From Limisphaerales bacterium (GTDB taxonomy: Bacteria > Verrucomicrobiota > Verrucomicrobiae > Limisphaerales > UBA11358): DNA of 6,718 bases. The translations under genes were made by a program, and so were the position numbers. Of this stretch, positions 1 through 6,019 are shown one piece after another. The DNA lies in contig PLZL01000155.1 in NCBI GenBank assembly GCA_003152145.1, forward strand, positions 153-6,870, written 5' to 3'. Below the pieces are notes generated by a model. The model did no database searches, had not been told where the DNA came from, and saw only the letters and a list, made by a program, of their open reading frames with translations. Each line of letters begins with the position of its first letter. Positions within the stretch are counted from its first letter, which is position 1.

Positions 1-183
1 AACACGTTTCGATTTCTGGTCACACTGACGGTTGTTTGTCTCATATTAAGCGTGGCCGGGTGCGCGCAGGTTCCCGCCACGTCCAATCAATCGGGGCGCA
101 CGCAGCCGTTCATCCTCGGCGCGGACATCACTTTCCTGCTCGAAGACGAGGCCGCGTCCTTGATTTCGACACCTCACCTTTAA
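1..183 (+). pseudogene. Broken 5' fragment of a GH53 galactanase-like gene
   Basis: Frame 1 is open from the first base to TAA at 181-183; its start codon must lie left of the window, and an ATG directly before base 1 would give a leader MNTFRFLVTL. The 60 visible residues read as a lipoprotein signal (LSVAGC at residues 16-21, cysteine at codon 61-63), then the GH53 opening PFILGADITFLLEDEAA. This matches residues 11-47 of the intact protein encoded at 1809-2903 almost exactly. Similarity stops at base 156; nine unrelated codons and a stop follow. No barrel, acid/base or nucleophile region remains, so it cannot be an active galactanase. It looks like the leftover of a paralogous gene cut by deletion or recombination. 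A functional 60-residue lipoprotein is possible but less likely. Confidence 0.8.
45..156 (+). repeat. 112-bp direct repeat, copy 1 (GH53 5' region)
   Basis: Aligns without gaps to 1838-1949 with 9 mismatches (about 92% identity by eye), including a 48-base identical stretch ending near base 153. Both copies are in the same reading frame and orientation, 1793 bases apart, with the 451-1737 gene between them. Identity ends sharply at 156/1949, which marks the rearrangement point of the broken copy. Confidence 0.9.
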
Positions 184-190
184 TTCCAAT

Positions 191-312
191 GACTCGTTCG
201 CGACCGCTCACCCGGCCCTTGCAGGCCTTTGCCTTTGGCAAATTCCTTTCGTCGTTTCCCGAACGACTCAAGTCCCCGTTCGCAGCGGAGAGGAAATCCG
301 CGTAACCCGCCG
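191..312. repeat. Two-part dispersed intergenic repeat, copy 1
   Basis: Part 1 (191-273) aligns without gaps to 4330-4412 with about 66 of 83 positions identical. Part 2 (295-312) is a degenerate version of an 18-base core found intact at 4427-4444. Order and orientation are the same in both copies, with 21 and 14 bases between the parts. This copy contains a small perfect hairpin (6-bp stem tttgcc/ggcaaa, loop ttt, 228-242). It starts 8 bases after the stop of the broken GH53 fragment. No transposase is visible. Confidence 0.75.
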
Positions 313-409
313 TGCTCGCGCCCGTCGCACAGGTCAGCATTCCAAAACGGCCCGAGGGCGCATTTCCGGCCAGCCAGCGCGTTTGTCAGTGTTTGCGTGT
401 TGATTACGA

Positions 410-438
410 TTGACATTTTTTCTTGCAACGCCCATAAT
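410..438 (+). promoter_or_regulatory. Sigma70-like promoter for the 451-1737 gene
   Basis: A perfect -35 box TTGACA (410-415), a 17-base spacer and a -10 box CATAAT (433-438, 5 of 6 consensus). Transcription would start near 445, only about 6 bases before the ATG at 451. There is no Shine-Dalgarno sequence before that ATG, so the message would be leaderless or nearly so. Called from sequence match only. Confidence 0.6.
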
Positions 439-450
439 TGGCTCAATCCT

Positions 451-1737
451 ATGAAACGCGTGACAGCTTGGAGCCTGTATCCGTTAATCGCCAGCCTGCT
501 AATTTTTGCAACCCCGCAAAGCCAGGCGAACAACATTGAGGTGGACTGGACTTCCAGCGGATTCTACACCAGCCACATCACCATCAACGCCGGTGACGAG
601 GTTGATATTGTTAATTTCGACGATACTTTCGATTTACTGCTCACAGGCGCCCCGCCTGAGGGTTTCTATGCCGACATTCCACCCTCAGACGGGGTTTACG
701 TCTATTATATGCCTTATGTTTACAGCCATCCGGGAACATTCAGCTTTTCCGATGAGTTCAGCGATTCGGTAACGGTCACCGTCAACTCCACTCAACCCCT
801 TTCAGTGGCCATCACCGCGCCCACCAATAATGCGGTGTTCACCGCGCCGGCGACTTTCACCGTGACGGCCGTGCCAGCCGGCGGGATCACCCCTTATGCT
901 CAGATGCAATTCTTTGTGCGGGCCAATTTGGCGGGCGTTGCTTACAATGCACCGTTTATCAACAGAGTGACCAATCTCACGGCGGGAACCTATAACATCA
1001 GCGCCGTCGTCACCGACAACACCTCCAAAACCGCCACCAACTCAATCCTCGTCACGGTGGGATTGCCGGTGATTACCAATTACATTCTGCCGGTGGATTG
1101 TGCGGACATTTATTCCTCCGGCGTGGTAAACAGGGGCCTGTATCTTGACGCCGCTGCAAACATTCATGGCGGATTGGAGTTTGCCGCTTTTAATGCCAGC
1201 CAAGATGCTTCTATTCTCCTGGAACTGAATCCTTATGGATTGCCCCTGTTCGGCCCGGTTGTGAGTGTATATGGCATTGATGGTGGGACAGGCACGCTGG
1301 TGAGTTCCAACTTCGACACCGGAACGCTCATCGGGCTGTGGACGCTGCCTGTCGGCCTCACTTATGGCCAGGTGGCGACTTATGATGTAACCGCTTTTGT
1401 CAAATCAGCCAAAGGGCCCTATTTCGCATTTATTCTGGTGGCCGGGGGTGATCTTTTCAGTTCCACGACTTACAACTACGGCACGCCCCCCGAACTCTAC
1501 GTCATAGGTCCTCCGGTCTCTCCGCAACTCACGGCCAGGCGGGCGGGCAATCAAATAATTGTCAGTTGGCCCACCAACAATTCGTCCGGACTTCTTTCTC
1601 TCCAAACCTCGGTTACCCTTGGGCCGGGCGCGTCCTGGAACGCGGTGAGTCCGATCCCCGCGCTGGTCGGAAAGCAATGGATGGTGACCAATTCCATTTC
1701 CGGCACCAGTCAATACTTCCGATTGAGCAGCCAATAA
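451..1737 (+). CDS. Secreted multidomain beta protein (cupredoxin-like, Ig-like, DNRLRE-like, verrucomicrobial C-terminal module)
   Basis: 428 residues. Residues 1-26 form a Sec signal peptide (KR, hydrophobic stretch, cut after SQA). Residues 28-112 look like a cupredoxin-type beta sandwich (ITINAGDEVDIVNFDD, then HPGTFSF), but the usual cysteine and second histidine copper ligands are missing, so copper binding is unlikely. Residues 117-203 resemble a bacterial Ig-like domain (VAITAPTNNAVF ... VVTDN ... ILVTV). Residues 208-352 resemble DNRLRE/CBM96-type modules (YDVTAFVKSA ... YNYGTPPELYV). Residues 356-428 are the C-terminal module common in secreted verrucomicrobial proteins (VSWPTN ... 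SLQTS ... YFRLSSQ). No catalytic domain is evident; carbohydrate binding or surface attachment is an inference. The frame is open upstream to 229, but 451 is chosen because the signal peptide begins there and a promoter lies just before it. It ends in three consecutive in-frame TAA codons (1735-1743). Confidence 0.85.
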   Translation: MKRVTAWSLYPLIASLLIFATPQSQANNIEVDWTSSGFYTSHITINAGDEVDIVNFDDTFDLLLTGAPPEGFYADIPPSDGVYVYYMPYVYSHPGTFSFSDEFSDSVTVTVNSTQPLSVAITAPTNNAVFTAPATFTVTAVPAGGITPYAQMQFFVRANLAGVAYNAPFINRVTNLTAGTYNISAVVTDNTSKTATNSILVTVGLPVITNYILPVDCADIYSSGVVNRGLYLDAAANIHGGLEFAAFNASQDASILLELNPYGLPLFGPVVSVYGIDGGTGTLVSSNFDTGTLIGLWTLPVGLTYGQVATYDVTAFVKSAKGPYFAFILVAGGDLFSSTTYNYGTPPELYVIGPPVSPQLTARRAGNQIIVSWPTNNSSGLLSLQTSVTLGPGASWNAVSPIPALVGKQWMVTNSISGTSQYFRLSSQ

Positions 1738-1747
1738 TAATAATCAG

Positions 1748-1793
1748 TGCAAGAATTCCCCGTTCGTGAAAGCGTCAGCCCTTAATTCTTGCA
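1748..1793 (+). promoter_or_regulatory. 10-bp perfect inverted repeat between the secreted protein and GH53
   Basis: tgcaagaatt (1748-1757) and its exact complement aattcttgca (1784-1793) are separated by 26 bases. It lies 11 bases after the stop of 451-1737 and 15 bases before the GH53 ATG. As an RNA hairpin followed by tcttttc it could be a weak terminator or attenuator. As DNA it could be a binding site, since the arms are about 36 bases (3.4 helical turns) apart. The sequence cannot decide which. Confidence 0.4.
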
Positions 1794-1808
1794 GAATCTT
1801 TTCACGCC

Positions 1809-2903
1809 ATGAAATATATCAGCATACTTGGGCTCGCATTAAGCGTAGTCGGGTGGGCACAAGTTCCCGCCGCGCCCAATCAATCGGGGCGCACGCCGCC
1901 GTTCATCCTCGGCGCGGACATCACTTTCCTGCTCGAAGACGAGGCGGCGGGCGCGGTATACTACGATCACGGCGTGAAGGAGGATTTTTTCCAAATCCTC
2001 AAGGACAACCAATTCAATTATGTGCGCGTGACGTCGGTGGTGGAACCGACGCGCGCCTTTCCGCGCGGGGACCTGGAGCACGTCAAGATTCTCGCCAAAC
2101 GCGCCAAGGCCGCCAACATGGGGTTGCTGGTGAATTTCTTTTATTCCGACAACTGGGCTTCGCCGGAAAATCAACCGAAGCCCGCCGCGTGGACGAATCT
2201 GGCGTTTCCCGACATGGTGAAGGCGTTGCATGACCAGACCAAGACGGTGTTGACCGCACTCAAGAAGCAAGGCACGTCGCCGGACATGGTGCAGATTGGG
2301 AATGAAATCACCTTCGGCCTTGATTGGCCGGAGGGCCGGGTGACTTCCAAAACCTCGACGGGCAATCCCCAGACCGACGCCCACAATGCCGGGGTCACCA
2401 ACGCGGGCGGTTGGGGTAATCTCGCCCTGCTCCTGAAGGCCGGCATCAGCGCCACGAAGGAGGTTGATCCGAACATCAAAATCATGCTGCACCATTCGCT
2501 CGCGCGCAACGATGCGCTGGTGCGCGAATGGATTTACAATCTGCTCGAACAGGGCGTGCAGTTCGACATCGTGGGCCTGTCCTGCTACACGGAGCACGCG
2601 ACGAATGATTGGAAGACGACTTTTGACGACATCGCCACGCATTATCCCAATCTCGGCATCATCGCCGTGGAATACAGCGGGCAAAAGCGTTTCCTCAACG
2701 ATCTGGTTTTCAACACGCCCAATCACAAGGGGCTGGGCAGCTTCATCTGGTCGCCGATGCGCGAGCGGGAGGCCATTTTCGATCATCAAGCTCAAACGCC
2801 GGCGGCGGGAACCAATGCGCCGCCGGATCGTGGCGGGAGGTATGACGCGAATGCGTTCATGGAATTGTATCCCAAGATGGCGCAGGATTACGGCAATCCA
2901 TGA
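1809..2903 (+). CDS. GH53 arabinogalactan endo-beta-1,4-galactanase-like enzyme
   Basis: 364 residues, the usual size of a single-domain GH53 enzyme. The family cuts beta-1,4-galactan, mainly pectic type I arabinogalactan, with a TIM barrel and retaining mechanism. Residues 1-17 form a signal peptide (cut after GWA), so it is exported. Family landmarks in order: GADITFLLEDEAAG (35-48), FYSDNWASPENQPKPAAW (111-128), VQIGNEITFGLDWP (161-174) with E166 as probable acid/base, HHS (228-230), GLSCYTEH (257-263), and AVEYSG (286-291) with E288 as probable nucleophile. The usual V-R-x-R-V-W segment is VRVTSVV here, so substrate preference may differ. The next gene is convergent; the upstream gene is co-directional with a 71-base gap, so shared transcription is possible. 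No Shine-Dalgarno sequence precedes the ATG; the start is set by the signal peptide. The activity is inferred from family. Confidence 0.88.
   Translation: MKYISILGLALSVVGWAQVPAAPNQSGRTPPFILGADITFLLEDEAAGAVYYDHGVKEDFFQILKDNQFNYVRVTSVVEPTRAFPRGDLEHVKILAKRAKAANMGLLVNFFYSDNWASPENQPKPAAWTNLAFPDMVKALHDQTKTVLTALKKQGTSPDMVQIGNEITFGLDWPEGRVTSKTSTGNPQTDAHNAGVTNAGGWGNLALLLKAGISATKEVDPNIKIMLHHSLARNDALVREWIYNLLEQGVQFDIVGLSCYTEHATNDWKTTFDDIATHYPNLGIIAVEYSGQKRFLNDLVFNTPNHKGLGSFIWSPMREREAIFDHQAQTPAAGTNAPPDRGGRYDANAFMELYPKMAQDYGNP
1838..1949 (+). repeat. 112-bp direct repeat, copy 2 (inside the intact GH53)
   Basis: Partner of 45-156. It covers GH53 codons 11-47, from the end of the signal peptide into the first conserved barrel motif. 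One of the nine differences turns the lipobox cysteine codon TGC of copy 1 into TGG (tryptophan). Confidence 0.9.
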
Positions 2904-3173
2904 CGGTGCTTGCGCACGGCCACCATTCGACAGAACAGGCAGGAGTTGCAGGGTTTTAACCGCGAACCACAGGAACCATGCTAAAGTTGAAAGACAGGAA
3001 GGTTGGGGACTCGTGGAACTCGTCCCTCCGAAGTTTCGTGTATCTGGCGACCACGTTTCGCGCAAGCGAACGAACTTATTTGGGGCATCCAATTTGTGGC
3101 GGCCTTGGGAAGCCAATTTCGCGGTTAATATCAGCGAAATCCGCGTAATCTGCGGTTCAATGCTTTGTTAGTT
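2904..3173. other. Repeat-rich spacer between convergent genes
   Basis: No credible gene. It holds an 18-base repeat at 2910-2927 (17 of 18 identical to 6417-6434), a 28-base repeat at 3005-3032 (24 of 28 identical to 6662-6689), an 11-bp perfect inverted pair ttaaccgcgaa/ttcgcggttaa at 2956-2966 and 3118-3128, and the 18-base core aatccgcgtaatctgcgg at 3138-3155. No T-tailed terminator was seen for either flanking gene. Confidence 0.75.
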
Positions 3174-4181
3174 TCACTTCACCGATGACAGCTTGATGTT
3201 CTGGACCTGGGTCATCTGGTTGGTGAGGTTTTGCATCTGACCGGCGCCACCACGGTTGCCACCCGGATTCATGGGCAGGCGTATGACCATGTTTATGTCC
3301 TGATTCATGGTGGTATCAATGGTCATTCCGATTTCCGGGTCGAACCATGATATTCCCGAAAAATCGCCGCCGAGGATGTTGAAGCTCATCCCGGTGGGGC
3401 TGGCGTTGGTATCGGGCGTGGATTTGATGGTGCCGGAGAACTCGAGGCGGGCGCAATTGCGTTTGCCGTGCATCTCCCAGCTTTTGAGCGTGAAATCGTA
3501 ATTCAACACCAGATTGCCCATCATGCCCACGGGAACTTCGATCTGAACCGGCCAGGTGTCGCCGGGTTGCACCGCCTTGGGCGGCATGTATTGGTTTGCT
3601 TGCATCAACTGTTTGAAATATCCCTCGGTATAAATGCTTTTGAGGGGCGCCAAGTCCGCCGGCGTCGCGCCGGCTTGCAGCCGGTTCATCATTTCATCAA
3701 CGCCTTCGATGCGCTCAACCCCGTTGGTGGCGTCGAGGAAGAACCGGATTTTGGAACCGACGATTTTGCCATAGATGCCGTCCAGCGGATTCGGCTTGCC
3801 CGTCGTTGATTTCCTGGTCGAATCGTAATCCAGCCTCGTCCGGCCGGCCACCGTCGTCTTCATCCGGGCGCTGAGAAATTCCATCTCCACTTCACGTCCG
3901 CCGTCGGGAGTGGCCAGCAACACCGTGAGGCCGTATTCCATTCCCATGGTGGTGTCCTGCTTCGTGGGCGCGGGCTGACCCGGTATGGAGATTTCCGAGG
4001 TTTGTTTCATGTCCATGTCCTGCACGATGCGTTCGCCCTGCGGCCATTTCAATTTCAACTCCACGGGGCCGCTGGGCGTCTTGAAGGTGGAGGATTCGCC
4101 CAGTTTGCCGGATTTGTTGCAGCCCACCAAGGTCAGGCTCAAGGCCAGCGTGGCGCCGATGAGGGCAAGGTTTTTATTCAT
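3174..4181 (-). CDS. DUF6263-type lipoprotein
   Basis: 335 residues on the minus strand, ATG at 4181, TGA at 3176-3174. A lipoprotein signal peptide ends in LTLVGC with Cys21 as the lipidated residue, so it should be anchored in a membrane facing the periplasm or outside. The mature part is a beta-rich domain with the pattern of the DUF6263 family: ELKLKWPQGERIVQDMDM (41-58), FFLDATNGVERIEG (147-160), VQPGDTW (204-210), and SWFDPEIGMTIDTTMNQDINM (278-298). The C-terminus (305-327) is rich in Gly, Asn, Gln and Met. The function of the family is unknown. A longer frame opens at 4319, but 4181 is preferred because the lipoprotein signal begins there and an AGGA box sits 9 bases upstream. It runs opposite to both neighbours, so it is its own transcription unit. 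Confidence 0.8.
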   Translation of the reverse strand: MNKNLALIGATLALSLTLVGCNKSGKLGESSTFKTPSGPVELKLKWPQGERIVQDMDMKQTSEISIPGQPAPTKQDTTMGMEYGLTVLLATPDGGREVEMEFLSARMKTTVAGRTRLDYDSTRKSTTGKPNPLDGIYGKIVGSKIRFFLDATNGVERIEGVDEMMNRLQAGATPADLAPLKSIYTEGYFKQLMQANQYMPPKAVQPGDTWPVQIEVPVGMMGNLVLNYDFTLKSWEMHGKRNCARLEFSGTIKSTPDTNASPTGMSFNILGGDFSGISWFDPEIGMTIDTTMNQDINMVIRLPMNPGGNRGGAGQMQNLTNQMTQVQNIKLSSVK

Positions 4182-4190
4182 GGTTGTTTT

Positions 4191-4194
4191 TCCT
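4191..4194 (-). promoter_or_regulatory. Ribosome binding site of the lipoprotein gene
   Basis: Reads AGGA on the minus strand with 9 bases to the ATG at 4181. It is the clearest Shine-Dalgarno sequence in the window and fixes the inner start over the upstream one at 4319. Confidence 0.6.
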
Positions 4195-4329
4195 ATTCGA
4201 TTTGAAAGTGAGTCTAATTGTCCGCCGGTCACGGGAGAACTATAAAAGCAGGGAATAATTGTAATCTCTCCTGCGTGGTCGGGAGCAGCTTTTAGACAGA
4301 ATGACAGAATTCGGTTCATTTTGTTAGTG

Positions 4330-4444
4330 GACTCGTTCGCGCCCGTTCACTTGGCCCTTGCGGGCCTTCGCCTTCCGCAAATTCCTTTCGATCTTTCCCA
4401 AATAGCTTGAGTTTGTCAAAAAGCCCAATCCGCGTAATCTGCGG
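4330..4444. repeat. Two-part dispersed intergenic repeat, copy 2
   Basis: Partner of 191-312. Part 1 is 4330-4412 and part 2 (aatccgcgtaatctgcgg) is 4427-4444. It fills the divergent spacer right up to 18 bases before the CE15 start. It contains a 6-bp hairpin ttgcgg/ccgcaa (4358-4363, 4375-4380). On the minus strand both copies read as an open peptide of the type KEFA.G.G.QGP.ER.RTS, but differences fall at all three codon positions, so coding is doubtful. Confidence 0.75.
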
Positions 4445-4462
4445 ATGGCTCCTTTTGAAATC

Positions 4463-5635
4463 ATGAACACGATTCGATTCCTGGCCGCACTGGCAACTGT
4501 TTGCCTTGGATTGCGGCCCATAATGTCGCTGGCGGCGGAGAGTCCGGTCCCGGTTCCCGCCGTCAAGGATTTGCCGGTCCGCGCTGCAATGCCGGATCCG
4601 CTGGTCGCGGACGACGGCCAGAAGATTGCGGCCGACCAGTGGCCGCAGCGTCGGGTGGAGATGCTGCGCATCCTGGAGGATTATCAGTTTGGCCACATGC
4701 CCTCGCCGCCGGGCAACGTGAAGGGACAGGAGTTGGAGTCGAAGTTGTTGCTTGACGGACAGGTGTTGTTCCGCCACGTGCATCTGACGTTCGGCCCCGA
4801 GGAAAAGCTGGGCTTTGACATCGGCATTTTTGCGCCGGCACAAACCAATGGCGTCACAGCGCCGTTTCCGACCATCGTCACCCTCACGTTTTCTTCGGGT
4901 GAAAACGGCGTCCGGCAATATGCCGAAGCCCTGCGCCGCGGTTACGCCGTGGTGGCGATCGGCTATCAACAACTGGGAGCAGACAACGCCAGCTTCCGCC
5001 AGACCGCCTTCTTCCCGGCTTACCCGGATTACGATTGGAACGATTTCTCGGCGTGGGCGTGGGGAGTTTCCCGGTGTGTTGACTTTCTCCAGACGGACCC
5101 GGCCACCGACAAATCGAAGATCATCGCCATCGGTGTGTCGCGTCTGGCCCAAGCCGTCCAGCTTGCCGGCGCGGTGGATGAACGCATCGCGCTGGTGGGG
5201 GCCGTGGGCGGCGGCTGCGCCTTCCGTTTCAGCGGCCAGGGCCACGGCGGAAAGCAGGGTCTGGATGAGGTGATTGACCAGAACACTTTTTGGTTTGGCC
5301 CGAAGCTGCCGGAGTTTCGCGGGCAGGTGGAAAAGCTGCCGTTCGATCAACACTGGCTGCTGGCGCTGGCGGCCCCGCGCCATTTTATTTTGTGCAACGG
5401 GCTGGATGACCAGTATTGCAACGGCAATGCGTCGGCCCAATCCTATCTGAATGCCAAACCGGTCTTTGCGCTGCTCGGCGTGCCGGACAACCTGGGCGTC
5501 AACTTCCGGCCCGGCCGGCATGGGATGCAATCCGAGGACTGGCAGGAGATCCTGGATTTTTCCGACCAGCAGCTTCGCAAGCTGGACGTGAAACGCCGGT
5601 TTGATCAGCTTCCCCCTCCCGACGAATTGCATTGA
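4463..5635 (+). CDS. Exported CE15 glucuronoyl-esterase-like alpha/beta hydrolase
   Basis: 390 residues with an N-terminal signal peptide (about 1-25, cut near SLAA). CE15 enzymes cut the ester between 4-O-methyl-glucuronic acid on xylan and lignin. Landmarks: GFDIGIFAP (117-125), serine elbow IGVSRLAQAVQLAGAVDERIALVG (223-246) with S226 as nucleophile and R227 as the expected oxyanion-hole arginine, NTFWFGPKLPEF (274-285), LPFDQHWLLALAAPRHF (292-308), LDDQY (314-318), and GRHGMQSEDW (351-360) with H353 as catalytic histidine. The acid is probably D316, the alternative position used by bacterial CE15 proteins, because G249 stands where the fungal glutamate would be. The conserved SR-x-GK lysine is Q230, and Y318 replaces the usual tryptophan, so the substrate may not be a standard glucuronoyl ester. 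ATG 4463 is preferred to in-frame ATG 4445 because the leader then matches the one at the window start. No clear ribosome binding site. Confidence 0.82.
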   Translation: MNTIRFLAALATVCLGLRPIMSLAAESPVPVPAVKDLPVRAAMPDPLVADDGQKIAADQWPQRRVEMLRILEDYQFGHMPSPPGNVKGQELESKLLLDGQVLFRHVHLTFGPEEKLGFDIGIFAPAQTNGVTAPFPTIVTLTFSSGENGVRQYAEALRRGYAVVAIGYQQLGADNASFRQTAFFPAYPDYDWNDFSAWAWGVSRCVDFLQTDPATDKSKIIAIGVSRLAQAVQLAGAVDERIALVGAVGGGCAFRFSGQGHGGKQGLDEVIDQNTFWFGPKLPEFRGQVEKLPFDQHWLLALAAPRHFILCNGLDDQYCNGNASAQSYLNAKPVFALLGVPDNLGVNFRPGRHGMQSEDWQEILDFSDQQLRKLDVKRRFDQLPPPDELH

Positions 5636-6019
5636 GGCGAACGCGAAGTTGGGAGTGCGCGCGGCCCGCGTGCTGGTTTGGGCGGCCCGCCGAAACCAAC
5701 TTTCCACATCCTCGACGGCCAGCCTTGGAGGCGAAATATGGGTTGGACGAGATTTTCGGCGAGCCGCCGAAAATCGCACGCCAGCGGCGTGCGCTCCCCG
5801 ATACCCACCCGTGCGCCCGCTTTCAACTTCGGAATTCGGGTTGAGGCGACAGATGAAAGCAAACGCTGAAACGCTGAAATGCTGAAAGCGGCGTAAGCCG
5901 CGTGGCCGGCACATGGCTTTGCGCCGCCACGCTGTTATGCGCGGAAAGCAGAAATTGATTATCTGCGTGTATCGGCGTAATCTGCGGAAACTTTACAGTT
6001 GACCGAACATCACAATCTT
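5636..6019. other. 384-base spacer with hairpin cluster and small repeats
   Basis: No credible gene. In order it holds an imperfect hairpin at 5674-5698 (6 bp, mismatch, 4 bp, triloop gcc), two abutting perfect hairpins at 5751-5793, three tandem 8-base units (core cgctgaa) at 5862-5888, a 7-bp hairpin gcgtggc/gccacgc (5900-5906, 5926-5932), and a variant of the dispersed 18-base core at 5961-5987. None of the hairpins has a T-run, so they do not look like classical terminators. Confidence 0.75.
5751..5793. repeat. Two abutting perfect hairpins with AGC triloops
   Basis: Hairpin 1: gattttcggcg (5751-5761), loop agc, cgccgaaaatc (5765-5775), an 11-bp perfect stem. Hairpin 2: cgcacgcc (5775-5782), loop agc (5783-5785), ggcgtgcg (5786-5793), an 8-bp perfect stem sharing base 5775 with the first. 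The stems differ in sequence but the loop is the same. It resembles a REP/BIME-type palindromic unit. Confidence 0.75.

Noticed and set aside
229..450. 74-residue upstream extension of the 451-1737 gene
   Set aside because: It crosses a dispersed repeat and the promoter, is Arg/Pro/Ser-rich, and would bury the signal peptide.
1839..3116. 425-codon open frame on the minus strand
   Set aside because: It is the complement of the GH53 gene, which has clear family motifs and a signal peptide.
2464..3171. 235-codon open frame on the plus strand overlapping GH53
   Set aside because: An out-of-frame shadow of GH53 that runs on into dispersed repeats; composition is Arg- and Ser-rich without domains.
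4182..4319. 46-residue N-terminal extension of the lipoprotein
   Set aside because: The lipoprotein signal peptide and the AGGA box both mark 4181 as the start; the extension would bury the signal peptide.
4413..4440. Possible CE15 promoter (TTGTCA, 16 bases, TAATCT)
   Set aside because: The -10 box matches only 3 of 6 positions and lies inside the dispersed repeat core, which is found elsewhere without a gene behind it.
5862..5888. Tandem short units as a CRISPR array
   Set aside because: Unit is 8 bases with no spacers and no cas genes.
4316..5914. Very long open frame on the minus strand (about 530 codons)
   Set aside because: It lies antisense across the whole CE15 gene and both spacers; the protein has no recognisable motif and is rich in Arg and His, as expected from the complement of a GC-rich gene.
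5674..5932. Hairpins after CE15 as a rho-independent terminator
   Set aside because: None is followed by a T-run on the coding strand; they fit a palindromic repeat better.
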